From Atherinomorus stipes (Eukaryota > Chordata > Actinopteri > Atheriniformes > Atherinidae), in assembly GCA_023101725.1 (NCBI GenBank), contig JALJCO010009099.1:62001-126000 (forward strand): a stretch of DNA of 64,000 nt, in the 5' to 3' direction. Shown here piece after piece: positions 46,601 to 59,268 of the stretch (position 1 is its first letter; every line of letters begins with the position of its first letter). The position numbers were made by a program, and so were the translations under genes. The notes below the pieces were generated by a model. The model made no database searches, was not told where the DNA came from, and saw only the letters and a program-made list of their open reading frames with translations.

Positions 46601-49600
46601 GAGGTGGGATAAGATCTTATTTACATAAAACCAGAATATAAATTTTTTTTTTTCTTAGCCGCAATATCCGACCATTTGGTGGCAGTCTGGAGAAATGCAG
46701 CTCTTAGACCAAGGTGCATGTACAGTACTACACATCGCTCTTGGAGCCACAAATTTAACTTTCTCTGGTTTTAGTACGACCAAGAACAGCACAACATGTT
46801 CCCGAGCCGCACAAGTACATTTTCTGGAGCAAATCATTTAGAAATCTTATGAATACTCTTGTTGAAATGTTCGACTAACCTGCAAGCACAAACGACAACT
46901 TACACTGTGAGTCAACAGCTAAGCGCTATTACTGGTATCTCACAGTAAGTCGATCGCACATTTGCAAACTCAGGAATAAGTTGGACACTGACTGATATGC
47001 TTACGAAACTAGCTAGCATAATTACCTTGACAAATTAGTATTAATTAACTAATATAACTTTTTCTGTTCAGAGTACAGTTGACATTTGACATTACACTTC
47101 ATTAAATGATACTTATATAAATTAGAAACCTTTTGAATTACATATCAAAAGAAAAAAGCTAAATAAAGGTAGCTATTGTAGGTTAGCAAAAGGGTAGCTC
47201 CTGCTCTGAACTATCTTTGCACATAGTTTGATATAGATTCAAATGCTTGAATCCACTACGAGGAAGCAGTTGTGTTTCATATACTGTAGTATGTCGTCAA
47301 ACTGTACATTTTTTTAAATTTTGCAACAGCTTGCGATGTTGCACTTGTTTCCTGGGGTAACTTCTCTCACCTGCTAAATTTAAGCTAGCAAGTTATTATT
47401 ATTATTATTCAAATATGGCATTGAAACTTCAGGAAAGATGGTTGACTTTTCTGACCTGACTTTTCATGAAATTATATTTAACCACAGCATAGCAAGACTT
47501 TAACTTTCAAAAACATTTTAAAAAATGGCTAATTAGCTTGTTTAGCTACATTTGGAAAGATTACAGGCCAAACCGCTGCTTTAACCAGACCACAAAGTTT
47601 CAGCATGATAAGTAAGCTTGTTTGGATAAACATGGTGTAAACTTTAAGCAAGAAGGACCATGAAAAAAAACTTAAGATGTCAGACAAAGTTCAAAACAGC
47701 CAGGAACAATGAGGTCCACTGTGTGAGTAGGTGAAAAAAAGAAAACGATTTAAAACAACGTTGATAAGTTGTTGGTCATCTAGCTAGTTTCTCCTAAATA
47801 CCACTGTGAAGGACTTGCTGACACAGCTGGGTCACAAGGGCCATGAGGGAGTGTTTTAATTGTGGGAACAATTTGAATAATTAATCTATTTATGATTAAC
47901 TAGCACAAGCTTACTGAATAACTCCCAACCCACGTCTGATAAATGCATGGGATAAAAACTGAAACGTCTATACTCCTTGCACATCACAGAGGAAAGAAGA
48001 ACAGTGAAGCGGCTGATATGAGTGCCAAAGCCTCAGCTCATTTTACCCGTTTGCTTCCCCAAAGCCTTCAATTCAGCAATAACAAATCACATTTTGACAT
48101 TTGGGGCTTTTGAGAAAATTACCGAATTTTCGCTCAAAATACCAGAGTGGCACACCCTTTTGTGCTTCAGCTGCGGTTAATTGTCACAGTGAATCAAAAT
48201 TGGGCTAATGTGGGTTTCCAAGCAGGGATGGAGGTTGCAGAGACAACTCTAGGATGCGGTCATGTGAAGGGGAAAAAGTTGGGACTTTGGTAAAACACAG
48301 GAATTGGAAGAAATAGCCCTTTCTGGGATTTAGTTGTGCCATACAAGTAGAATGAGAAAGTATCCTGGATTTCCCCCAGCTGAACACTAAGCTGCTGTGG
48401 CTACACTAAGATGTCACAAGCTTCCCGTATAGAAATAAGAGGATAACTTGGCATGGTGGGGTACAGCTAAAATCTCTGACCCAGAATTACATGTGTCTGA
48501 CCAAAAATAGATTTAGCAAGGACTGGTTTTCTGTATCGAATGAAAAGGACAAAGAACACTACTGTTTATGAATACAAGGGAAAAAAATAAAAAAAATAAC
48601 CGATCTCTGGTCTATAAAATAAAAGAGGTGGTCGCTCAAATCCAATGGCTCTTTTATTTTCAAAAAGCTTCACTTAAGTATTTACAGTTTGTGCAAAAAC
48701 ATTTAAAGGTTTCAAGGACTTTACATTGTAAGTTCAACCTCAAGGCACATACATGGAACAACATCAACATTTCATCATGAGAACAGAAATTTCAACTTTG
48801 GTTCCTAAGAAAATATCTCAGTGTGGATGGCTAATGCAACACTGCAGTGTCTAAATAAAAAGCCAGTGTCCCAACATCGCCATTTTACATGCACTGTAAA
48901 TTTCCAGCCTACTTCCTCTACAAACCACATGAAAACCCTTGTCTATGGTTGTTCACACTGCATCTCAACCACCTCTGGGTGACCGCTATAGAAAAAAGAT
49001 GAGGAGAGTCCAAATCTGGGTGTGAAAAGAAATGAAGAAAAAACAGAAAGGCTATGAAGATAAATACAGTACATGCAAAAACTCTTGAATGAATATCACT
49101 GGCTAATAGTTAATTTCAGGAAATGTTTGCCTGTAGGAGTAAAAGGTGACTTTAAACCCATCCTGTTCAATGTGTTCTGTCTGAAATAACCTGGGTGATT
49201 AAACAGAATTACTTCAATGTGATCCATTGAGCTTCTTGGCACCCTGAAACAGTAATAAAACCAATGCTTGCAGTTGGTTTGTCTAATCCCATTGGTCACG
49301 GTACTGAAGCCACGTTCTTTCATCAAAATTAAGAGTAATGTAAGCTGCGAAACAACCACCACACCTCCTTCCCAGTCTGGTTGAATCATTAGCCATGCAC
49401 CGCTTAATTTCTGGCACTGTGGATCAACAGTCTCTTGTTAGCTACCGTGCGTCATGCTTATGTGTTTGTTCTGCCTGTTAATGCTGTTTTTGTTGAGAAA
49501 TGTGCTTTCTGTTCAGAAATCTTGTTACCATCTCTTGATGTCTCACCGTTTCATCCTCCCACTTCACTCTCTAGCTAATCATTTAGTCCTGCATAAAAGG

Positions 49601-50572
49601 TAAGGCAAATATCCATCTCTGTTTCACATTCATTAACAGGGGAGATACTGTAGTATGCTGTGATGGTTTGACCCGACTTGTTTGGTCAGCATATGACTTC
49701 AAATGGGGCATTCATCTCCAAAGAAAAAAAAAAAAACAGACTGGTCTAAACAGTATCAGTTGTTCACTTTAAAGTCTTGCTGTGTGGAATTATGTCCGGC
49801 TGGTGCAGCATGTAGAGAAGCAAACATGGAGAATTGTAGGTTAGGTTGTCAGCAGGGTAGATCCTAGCGCAGGTCATGTCAGCTCAGCGTCTCAACGGAC
49901 AGTGTTGGGGGGGCTGATATGTGAACATTAGTAGAGAAAGGTTGAATCAAAAAGTAGAGATGCTTTGATAACCACAGAAAGTTGACATATTTAACACATC
50001 TAAATATGTCTCTGTCACAAGTGTACGGCATTTTTGGGGGCACTAAAATTAATATTTCAGTTGTTCCATTTGAGAGAAAAAAATATTTAGCCAAAAAGTA
50101 AATAAATAAATAAATAAAATAAAAAAGAGGTTCTTTAAAGCCAAAAATATTGAAAAGCACTGACACTTCTCACGTTTGAATGGAAAATATTAAGTGTCAA
50201 TTAGCTGGTGAGCATAGCTTGAATCAAGCAGAGCAACAGCAAAGCTGTCCAAATATGCTTAAAACATCCTTTACTCAAGTTTTACTAGCTTGATCAGTTG
50301 TTAAGAGTCCGCAGCAGGATTTTAAGTCTCATGTTTTGCCTTTTTCACGACTCCAAACCATACTGCGTTAATTTTCACTTTTAGCATACTGGCAGCAAAA
50401 TGTCAAGCTAACACTTGGAAATTTTTACTTGATATTGCTATTTTTTGTTTGTTTATTATGTTTTGCATTCATGTAAGTTAAAATTCTTTTGGACAATTTT
50501 GGTCAACTTGTATAGGTCTGCGGATTTGACGTCTAGTAGTTTTACTGGTTCAAGTCTTCAAGCTATACTAAC
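46601..50572. other. Intergenic DNA, nothing recognised
   Basis: About 4 kb with no gene or convincing repeat ends. A TTA-type run (47397-47410) and an AAAT array (50099-50125) are the only simple repeats. Confidence 0.4.
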
Positions 50573-51052
50573 GGTGCGTTCCAGTCGTCTCTGGATTCCG
50601 AGCAGACGCGAGTTGGTGGCGTCATTACCAGGTATTTTGCGTTCCAGTTGCACCAACTCGGGGAAAAAATAAACATCTCCAAAACAGCCTATTCGTGAGC
50701 TAGAAATTAATAATTTTTTAGGTACAAAAGTATCACAGACATAACAATTTTACCATGACAACAGCCAATTTCAGTGTGTGTTTACTATTTAACACATATT
50801 CACGCTGCTTTTTAAAGAAAAAAAGGCCACAGTAAGAAATTGAATAACAACAGCTTGGTGCTGTTTATACTTGAAACTTATGAACAGGAAATATCTTATA
50901 TAGAAGTTTAATAAACACAACAATGGTGTTCGATGCAGCCTGGGTCCTCTGCAAATTACAAGCTACTACTGTATCTTGGAAAAATATGTTCATGACGTCA
51001 CTTTCTCAGAAAATTACCTCTGAAATGAGTTCCGAGACAACTGGAACGCACC
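50573..51052. mobile_element. MITE with GGTGCGTTCCAGT ends, 480 bp
   Basis: The left GGTGCGTTCCAGTCGTCTC is mirrored by GAGACAACTGGAACGCACC at the right. A second internal GCGTTCCAGTTG lies at 50640. No coding content; the superfamily is not assigned. Confidence 0.7.
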
Positions 51053-51578
51053 ATAAGCTAGCTTTGTTTTTATTGCAGAGTAGAGTTCTTGAAAAATCTA
51101 CTGCTTTTAAATATTCACTAATAATATACGGTATATATTTTTCCTTTGAGGTTTTTATTTAATGGGTTTTTCTTTTCACCTTTTAAAAAGTCCAAAACAG
51201 GATTTTAAGTGTAGCTGTTTGTTTGTTTGAAGCCTTCAGACTCTGCTAAGCTAGTTTCTAGCATAGAGCTGCTTTCGGGTGCAAACCTTCTATGTCCAAA
51301 ACGGTTGTTTTTTCAGGAAGTGACAAAAAACATGTGGTCTGGTAAAATCTGGACACAACATCATCAAACTTTGTATCGAGTTTCTTACATTAAAGTCATA
51401 TATTTGATTGTATTCATTTATTTTTTTGTTAAAATCTGCTGCTTGAAATATTTATTCAAAAATATAGATTTTCCATTCAAAATGTCTCTGTTTTCTTCTG
51501 CAGGGACAAAAAATACTGAAGCAGAAAACAGGATGTTGATGGGCTAAAAATGCACGTTTAGACAGATGATTTAATCAC

Positions 51579-53664
51579 TTTATTGTGTTAATTGATGCTT
51601 GAAAAATATCAAGCGCAGAGGCTCGGATGTCTCAAATCAAGCGAGATTAGGATCTGAGCTATTGCTGGAATTACAGTAAGTGCAGCTACTTTCGAGATAC
51701 TCCCACTGCTGAGGTAAATCTTCTCAGAGATAATCTCGACACTCTGCAACAACTGGAGTACGAGCCCTTGTAAATTATTCTACTTTAAATGCTCTAGTTT
51801 GCACAGTATGTCGGAGCAGCTGAATCCGTGCGACTCCCAAAGAGTTAACGACCATCCTCCAGCGCGAGCTTCATGCAGCCAAGTGAAAATAAAGTCTACA
51901 TATTTTTCTCCCTTTTTTGGTTGGGGATTAAAAGAAAGGGGAGGGAAAATGAGGGGGGGGATTCTTTGAGGTTGGCCCCCTCAAAATAAAATCTTGTCAG
52001 TTCAAATAAAGTCTTAAGAAGTGTATAATGAAGACCTCTCACATGCGAAGAGCTGCCATCTCAGCCTGCGAGCTGAAGGGCAGGAAAACGATTTTAATTG
52101 AGCCCATGCAGGGATCAGAGCGTGGAGTCAGACGTGGACACAGGCAGGGATAGAAAGAGGGTAAAGGAGGGTGGGCATCCTCGCAGCGACTGCTGAAGTG
52201 AAGTGAGCAGGTGTGGCGTTCAAGATGAGCAAACCGTAAATGAAATAGGGTGCTTCATGAGTGTGAACACAAAGGATGAATGACAGAGCACCAGCAGCGC
52301 TGTGTACGATCATGGGCGGAGTGCGAGCTCATTGTTTTAATTTGCTGATTTATCATTAAGTCTAATGAATGCCAGGACTGGTTTGAAATATGTGGGTGTA
52401 TAATTAACGATATGTGTGAGCCATCTAAATTTCATCATCATAAGAAGGATTTTCATTCTTTAGCAGACAAAAGTGTTGAAAATCCATAACATTCAGCCAC
52501 CAAACACTGTTAGTTTTAAATGCTTCCACATCATTAAGTAGCTCGATGAGCATGAATATTCTGCACAATGCCTTTTGAGCATGAGTAATGTTGTCTGGGT
52601 AATGGGCTCCAGGGAAACAGTGGAGGTAGAGTGATCTCTCTGCCCTCTCTCCTCTGCCCCACACACATTGCTGAGGGGAAAAAAAACTGCCCTCTTGTGG
52701 CCAAAACAGGAGGGGAAAAAAGCAGAAGCAGAGCAATTTACAGGATTTCTTCAAAGGGATCTGCAAGTCTCAGCACATGCGTGCACCTCATTAAAGACAA
52801 TAATCCTTTGTTGCTTTTAAGCCCACATTAATTATTTTTGCCGAAAAACCGCACAACCTTTTCCAGAGTTTTCCAAAAGCGTCTGTTGACTAATCCCACC
52901 TTCATTTAACTGTAAACTAATAGAACAAAGATGCTTTCAGCGTTACGGCACTTTTGGGAAATCTCAGTCCAGGGCTTTTCAACAGCACCGATGACATTCT
53001 CGCAGCAAAACTATCCACAATCCCCTTCATGTGATCACCACCTCTTGCTCATTTCCTGCCTCGCTACCATTAATAAGAAAGTGCACTTCAATTCTTTTTA
53101 CAACAACCAGCGCTGTATTTCCACAACGCTCTAATCAGCAGTGTTTGGATTTCCCCTGCACTGTGTTGTCCTTAACCGCTGTTCTGTTGTACCGGGGAGT
53201 GAGGGGGGGGGGGGCTGTATATATGTGTGTGCAGTTTCAAAACCAGAGAAGGCCATATTTTCTTTCTGTGGTTAGCAAAGGATCCCAGCCATCTAAAGCG
53301 CCCGTAACCTTTCCAAGGCTGACAGTATTATCATCAGAAGCTACACCCAGGGTGCCATGATTGTACAAATCCATGTTCATGTACAGTACTGACCATTAAA
53401 ACAACTTTCAAAACCCTGCTGGTTATAAAAAAAAAAGAAAGAAACACTTGTATCTCTTTTTCTAAGAATAAAAAAGATAGCAGAGAATCCCACATTATTA
53501 TCCACAGTATAAATTACATTGTAGACAGAACTTGGAAATATATATAGTACAGTTATATTTCACTAGAATTCTTATACTTTTTGTTGTCTACACAAACAAT
53601 GTATGTAAGTGTGTGTGTTTGCAAGAGTTTCTGTTACGTCTGTTTGAGCAGCAGTGCTGCTGCA
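51579..53664 (-). other. Candidate 3' UTR of flrt2
   Basis: About 2.1 kb downstream of the flrt2 stop on the minus strand. No transposon and no other gene is recognised here. The first AATAAA I found on the minus strand is at 51584-51579, so the transcript could end just beyond it. Mammalian FLRT2 also has a long 3' UTR. The extent is an inference from one poly(A) signal; a variant signal closer to the stop would shorten it. The stretch includes a run of nine or ten G at about 53202-53212 and scattered short A runs. Confidence 0.3.
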
Positions 53665-55641
53665 TCACGTGTGGCAGAACTCTGTACTGGGCACGTTGCT
53701 GCTCTTGCAGTAGGCTATGCTGTTACTGAGGTGACAGTCTTTATATCCAATGCCCCCGTTGGGCGTGTAGATGGGCTGAATGCGGAAATCTCCCTTCAGC
53801 AGCTGCTCATTGTTCAGCGCCACTATCTGGAAACTGGTCTCAGTCATCTCCAGAATGGAGTTATCCTTCTTGGTTCCAGCCTCGCAGTAGTCGTCTTTTC
53901 TCCTGCCGCGGTTGTATTTCCACTTGGTCGAAGACGACCGGCTCTTCCTGTGCATGTGCCAGCAGAACACGCCCAGCAATGTCACCAGGATGATAAGAAC
54001 GGCGCCTCCTATGATCCCAGCCATTAGCAGCGTGGAGTTGATGCTGTCCTCGGGAGGCTGATCCTTGCCGGGAAGCTTAGAAGCGGAGGGTTTGGTCCTT
54101 GCCTCAGAGCATACGGTATCCTCTCCGGGCCTGAAAGAGTTGAGTGTGTCCAGAACGTGAACACAGATCCGATACTCGGAGCGGGGCTCCAGGTTGGTGA
54201 GGCTGAAATGCCGTTGGTCCCCGCTCACCGTCCTCTCCCGCATTCCTTCAGTTATTTGGCTTTGGCCTCTTCTGACCCAAGTGACTTTGTAGGCTGCGAC
54301 AGTGAAATAAGATTCCCAGCTCACGTCGATGTTGGTGGAGTTGACCACATGGAAGGACATCTGAAGGGGGTCCTCGTACGGGGGCAGAGGACCTGGAGGG
54401 TTGTTATGGATCGGAGGTATAGGAGGGGAAGGGGAGTCAAAGTAGTAGGGGACGGTTGTGGTGATGAGGGGAGAAAGCATGGTGGTGATAGGGATGGTGG
54501 TGGGTGGGGGAGGGGGAGTGGAGCGGAGGGTGGGCCAGGGCGGCTGATTGGGATAAATGGGACACTCAATAATATCCAGAGTGAGCTCTCTGATTGTCAT
54601 GCCTCGCACCTTCTCTGGACTGGAACACGAGAACCCTCTGGCGTTTATGTGGGAAGGCAAAGACTTGAGCCACACCACCACCCACTTCACAGCGCAGTCA
54701 CAGCGCCAGGGGTTGTTCCGCACCGTCAGTTGCCTCAGGCTCGACAGGCCGTCAAACACACCCTGCGTAAGAGTCTGAAGCTGGTTGCTGGAGATGTCCA
54801 GTCTTTCAAGCCTGTTTAAATCAGCAAAGGCCGCCACGGGGATCTCGTCAATCTGGTTCTCCTGCAGGCTGAGTTTGACCAGTGACTGGCTGGGTAGGAG
54901 GGGAGGGGGGAAGGTGAAAGAATTACGAGCCAGGGCCAGCTCCCGGAGGTTGGCCAAGTCCTGGAAGGTCCCTGGTGCGATGCCCTCATCTGTCAGCAGG
55001 TTACCGTCCAGCAGGAGGCGCTGCAGGCGGGTCACATTCTGAAAGGCCTCCTCCGCTATGACAGCGATGCGGTTCTCGTCCAACCGTAGCTCCTTCAGGT
55101 CCTCAGGAAGACCGATGGGAACACTGCTCAAGTGGTTCTTGGTGAGGAAGAGGAGTTTGAGGCTTACTGCCTCCCTAAAGGCTCCTTCCTCCACCCCCAC
55201 AGTAGAGATGGAGTTATCGTCAAGGTGCAGCTCTTCCAGTTTAGTCAGCTGGGCCAGGGCTGCTCTGGAGATGGTTTGGATGTTGTTCTCCTGCAGATGC
55301 AGGACCTTGGTATTTTTGGGCAGATTGACAGGGAATTCGTCCAACTGGTTGCCGTAGAGATACACAGTCTCCACGGAGGCCAGATTGTGAAGTTCCACAG
55401 GGAAGCCAGCATTGTTGATCTGGTTGTTGTGTAGGTAGAGGATCTTGTAGCCCTCACCTATCCCCAGAGGCACTGATGTCAGGCTGCGTTCATTGCAGTA
55501 TACAAACGTTTTGTCACAACGACACACCTCCGGGCACGAGGCACCCGCGCTGAATTGCATTTGGAGACTCAGGATGACAGTCAACCAAAACTGCAAGAAT
55601 GAAGCCCAATCCTTATTCCAGGGTCCAGTCAAAAACTCCAT
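53665..55641 (-). CDS. flrt2: FLRT2, fibronectin leucine-rich transmembrane protein 2
   Basis: Single-pass cell-surface adhesion and guidance protein. The family binds Unc5 and latrophilin receptors and modulates FGF signalling. The 658-residue product is close to the ~660 of mammalian FLRT2. Visible in order: signal peptide (about 1-34); LRRNT cap with Cys36, 40, 42 and 49; about ten leucine-rich repeats (to ~310); LRRCT cap with Cys314, 316, 339 and 360; Pro/Thr-rich linker (about 361-425); fibronectin III domain (about 425-518); membrane helix (about 538-560); basic cytoplasmic tail ending in CHT. N-glycosylation sequons lie at Asn202, 434 and 535. The repeat region matches FLRT2 better than FLRT1 or FLRT3, for example GAFREAVSLKLLFL. 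From memory of the family literature, the reported Unc5-contact His170 and homophilic-contact Arg186/Asp188 have the same numbers here. The frame stays open upstream to 55767; I chose the start at 55641 because the signal peptide follows and the added 42 residues look like translated pyrimidine-rich leader. The coding part is intronless, as usual for FLRT genes. Confidence 0.96.
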   Translation of the reverse strand: MEFLTGPWNKDWASFLQFWLTVILSLQMQFSAGASCPEVCRCDKTFVYCNERSLTSVPLGIGEGYKILYLHNNQINNAGFPVELHNLASVETVYLYGNQLDEFPVNLPKNTKVLHLQENNIQTISRAALAQLTKLEELHLDDNSISTVGVEEGAFREAVSLKLLFLTKNHLSSVPIGLPEDLKELRLDENRIAVIAEEAFQNVTRLQRLLLDGNLLTDEGIAPGTFQDLANLRELALARNSFTFPPPLLPSQSLVKLSLQENQIDEIPVAAFADLNRLERLDISSNQLQTLTQGVFDGLSSLRQLTVRNNPWRCDCAVKWVVVWLKSLPSHINARGFSCSSPEKVRGMTIRELTLDIIECPIYPNQPPWPTLRSTPPPPPTTIPITTMLSPLITTTVPYYFDSPSPPIPPIHNNPPGPLPPYEDPLQMSFHVVNSTNIDVSWESYFTVAAYKVTWVRRGQSQITEGMRERTVSGDQRHFSLTNLEPRSEYRICVHVLDTLNSFRPGEDTVCSEARTKPSASKLPGKDQPPEDSINSTLLMAGIIGGAVLIILVTLLGVFCWHMHRKSRSSSTKWKYNRGRRKDDYCEAGTKKDNSILEMTETSFQIVALNNEQLLKGDFRIQPIYTPNGGIGYKDCHLSNSIAYCKSSNVPSTEFCHT

Positions 55642-55780
55642 AGTGGAAAGAAAAAAACAAAACAAGAAAAAGGAAACCAGTATAAAAAGAAATTTCAAAA
55701 ATAAATCACAAAGGCGATGTCGTTTGTATCCACAAAAAAAGAGAAAATAGCCCCAGAAAAAGTCCACCTTAGAGGGGCTT
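55642..55780 (-). other. Pyrimidine-rich leader just upstream of the flrt2 start
   Basis: Read on the minus strand, the 125 bases before the start codon are mostly T and C and carry no in-frame stop. An AG at 55769-55768, after a short CCCCTCTA tract, could be the splice acceptor of the coding exon. There is no AG inside the long T-rich stretch closest to the start that would leave the ATG intact. FLRT genes normally have an intron in the 5' UTR, which makes an acceptor here plausible but unproven. Confidence 0.3.
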
Positions 55781-58279
55781 TGGCAGCGATGCAGTTAGAT
55801 AGGAAACGAGCAAGAAACTGAGGGAGTAATCCTGTAAATGCTAGTCCTCAGCTGAGGAGCGATGGTGTCATTAGTGGTGGCCAGTCCTGTGACTGACTCC
55901 ATCCATGCTGAGACGTCAAACCATAGCAGGACCCTTCACTCGCCGCTCCATGCAGAGCTCAGCCAGGGCCAATCTGAAGCCACGCAGTAGAGAGCCGCCA
56001 CAGGCTCCGCTCGCCTGTCCGTCACACACTGCTGGTCCCCGACCACGACACAGTCCAAGGGGGGTGACATTTGGATCCAGAGACCTTTTGGGAAGAAAAA
56101 GAAAAGCTAGATCAGAATTTTTTGGGGGAAAAAAAGAACCATTTCCCTCGGTTCGTCTCTTTATTTAACGTCCAGACACACACTCATCAGCAGTCTCTCC
56201 TTTTCTCTTTTCTCTAAAACAGAAACACAAAGTCACAAAACATTACGTTCACTGTTCGTTTGGAATTATGCACTGACTATGTTAAAAAAAGAGTCTGATA
56301 AATATTCAGAACAGCTCTTGCACATCCGGTTTCAGACATAAAGAAGGCTTTTATTCCCTCCGCTCTCTATCAAAGGAGGTAATAGAGCACTGCAAGGACA
56401 CACACTCACGGATTCACGGGAGTTCTCAGCAACATCACTGTTGCTTAATGGAAAACATGCTAAAAAAGAGATGAAGCTAATAAAGACATCAGCTTTCTAA
56501 ATGCCAGCATGGATAGACGAGATATTTCCAAGGGGCGGAAAAAAATATTAAAAAGAAAACAAACTCCAATTGCCTTTTTTTTTTCTTTTAGCTTTTTTTC
56601 TTTCCAGCTGCTTGAGCAGACGCTGTGGGCAGAGGTGCACAAGTAAACACACAACTGCTTACAGTAAACAGAAGCGGCTGTTTTGCCGGTGGCCCGAGGA
56701 GGAGCTTGTTATATTACGAGCAGGCAGGCCAGAACCCACCGTCGTCAAGACGGAAGATTTAAGGGCTTGTGGAGGTTAGAAAACAAAAGGGCAGGCAATC
56801 GAGGAACAGGGGGTGCTGCATATCTCCTCCTCCTCCTCTATGGAGTGACATACATGTGCTGTCAGATGAAATGGGATTGGAAAATAATTTAGCCTCCAAA
56901 CCTGCGATAAATGATCGATACAGGCTGTTTTTCAGCATGGAGAGGTTTGTTGTAAAGCACAAGGCCATTGGATTACAGTAGACCCCCACCCCTTAAACCC
57001 ATTATTCCAACTTTTATGACCCATCAAACACCCCCTCCCCTCTCTCTTTCCTCTGATTGAAAGATAGTGGTTGTCATCTGCAGCTTTCAGCTTAACTGAA
57101 GCTCCTCCCTGAGTCAACGTTGGATGACACACAATGATGGGAACGACGGGTTGAATGTTAAGCACAAGTGCAGCCAAGAGCGTGGATTGGAGCGTCCCTG
57201 CACGGTTTGGTGAATCCACTGAGCCACATGTGTCAGTAAATAGTCCAAATTATTCCCTTCCCCTCCCATCTCATGCATATCAAATGCATTTATTTATATA
57301 TTTATCCAGAAAAAAAAAAAAAAAACACTTCTGCATGCGTTTACCCACAGAGCTCCCCCTGTTTCTTTAAATTCCCTGCATTTCGCTTGTTGTGGAGATT
57401 GGGATCCTGCACGGGGCTCTCTTGTGGCAGAGACATGAGAAACAATCCTTTGACACACATCTGTGATCTACTTTTCTAAATTGAAAGAGCTAAATTTAAT
57501 CAAATAAGCTTCAGGGGTGGGGATAAGCAACCACATGAGGCGGTGAAATGTGCAGCACACAGCGGCTGAATCAACAGCAGAAGGCAGCAGCATCAAGATT
57601 ATTATGGCAGCAGGAGGAAAATGTCACCTAGAATCCAAATTGCAACCTTCAAAAAGGAAGAAAGTTTACTCACAAAAGCTGAGACGCACCTGAGAGCGAT
57701 TAAAAGCAATATTGTGCCCCCTTTTCTTTAGCTTTTTCTCCTTTCTTTAATTTAATTTCCAGTCGAGGGAGCACAGTTTCTCAGCAGCCAGATGAAGGCT
57801 GTGATATGTGGCCAGGACAATCCGATTAGAAGTGGATTTAGCGCCAGAAACGCAATTAAAAAGTTTAAAATGGATAGGGTATTTAAGAGGCGATAAGAGA
57901 CGGATCAGGTATACTTCAAAGGGCTGCCCATGGAGCGGTGTTCATTTGAATGAATTATTTCAAAGGGGAGAATTGAAAACCGTGCAGTGCATCGAGAGTG
58001 AAAGCCCCCTCACAAAAAAAGGGGGGTTTCTCATGGGTGAAAAATGTGGAGCTCTAATCTTTAACTCGATCAAATATCTAATTAACCAATTAATCCATTG
58101 AAGTAACTTTGAGCTCGGGGTCTCTCTCTCTCCTCTCTTTTTAGATTGCTTGCCTCTGTGCGTTGTTATGCACACAGTTTTGGATTTAATATAATAAGAA
58201 CTGATTCTAAATTCAACTTAGGCCTTAACTGCAGCTTTATTCATCCCCACTTTTTTCCAGCTTTGATAAGAAACATGCA
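55781..58279. other. Presumed 5' intron/upstream DNA of flrt2; candidate conserved element at its right end
   Basis: No protein-coding frame is convincing here. The stretch 57780-58090 lacks repeats, is homopolymer-poor apart from one A/G run near 58015, and contains several homeobox-type TAAT/ATTA cores. That makes it the best candidate conserved non-coding element close to the gene. Elsewhere there are T-rich and A-rich runs (56572-56600, 57310-57326). Confidence 0.3.
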
Positions 58280-58900
58280 CTGTACCTTTGGCGAGCCTGT
58301 GTCCATCGCAAACCCCGCTACCGCATTCAACTTTTCCCCTTTGCTTAAGCCTCTGTCCTTCATGCGGTCCGTCTGTATGACCGTGCGTAAAGGGCTCTTC
58401 GGTAACGCTGGTTAGAGTCGGCTCCGGTCAGCAGCTTAAACCCGTTCAGTCTACAGAACAGCATTTTGCCTTGCATGGGTCCCCCCCTTGAGTTGTGGCC
58501 GTGCGTCCGTCCGCACTTTTTTTTTTCCTCCTCTTTTTTTAAACTGTGCGTGTACGTGTTTATTCGGCTTCCCGAGCTCCCCGGTGCTTCATATGGGAGC
58601 TCCTCCGCTTTAACTCAACACAGTCTGCGGCGCGTAGGGAGCGAAGAAAGCGGCGTCGGGCACTGCTCCCGTTCCGCGCTCTGCTCGCACGGTGAGGACG
58701 CGCTCTCCACCCGGTCTGCCCCGGGTCATGACGGCCAGCTGCGTCCGTCCGATGCGCTGTTTGGGAAAAAAAAAAAAAAAAAAAAAGGGAAAAAGAAAAG
58801 AAAAAAAAAGAAAAAAAAAAGTCGGGGGCTCAAACTTGCCTTTTAGCGGCTGCGCGCAGCTCAGAGCCCCGGACTCCCAGCGAGTTGTTTTCTAAGATGG
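58280..58900 (-). promoter_or_regulatory. CpG-rich candidate flrt2 promoter or first-exon region
   Basis: This stretch is far richer in G+C and CpG than almost anything else in the window, with dense CpG at about 58360-58440 and 58620-58760. It lies about 2.6-3.3 kb upstream of the flrt2 start. A vertebrate promoter of a developmental gene often sits in such DNA. An A-rich run interrupts it at 58765-58820. No transcription start can be read from the sequence alone. Confidence 0.45.
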
Positions 58901-58930
58901 ATTCAGTTGATTGTGCGACGTGCCGTGCTC

Positions 58931-59268
58931 TGCTCACCTCTCCCTCTCTCCCTCTCCTCTGTCCCTCCTCCCCTCCTCAGGAAAAAAGAATGCATCTCCT
59001 CCAGCAGCTCCGTGATGGCTTTAAGCCACAGATCCTCCCCGCTGCCCTCACACTGCAGAAAATAGTTTGTCTCTCAGCAGACTTTATCCCTACACGCTAT
59101 TTGCCCGGCCTACCTACCCCGCAGCGATGTCTGAGCTTTCATTTGCTCCTTATTCACAAAACCCAAGCGTTCGGCTTCAAGTCACATCCTCAATGAAAAC
59201 TTACCGAAGAGCAGTTGCTTTTATTCCCCCCGGATTAATGTGATTTAGTTGTGCCGGACTCTTATAAG
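58931..59268 (-). promoter_or_regulatory. Possible 5' UTR splice donors and TATA-like site of flrt2
   Basis: Two good minus-strand donor matches lie here: GAG followed by GTGAGC (intron would start at 58937) and CTTCG followed by GTAAGT (intron would start at 59204). A CTTATAAG palindrome at 59261-59268 is TATA-like, but it lies too close to the second donor for a normal first exon. Which of them, if any, is used cannot be decided without transcript data. Confidence 0.22.

Noticed and set aside
54157..54819. 220-codon plus-strand frame
   Set aside because: It is the antisense shadow of the Pro-rich and LRR parts of flrt2 and has no domain of its own. The frames at 53581-54027 and 55058-55357 are the same case.
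59261..59268. CTTATAAG as the flrt2 TATA box
   Set aside because: It lies only about 60 bases before a possible splice donor, which would leave an implausibly short first exon. Kept only as a weak candidate.
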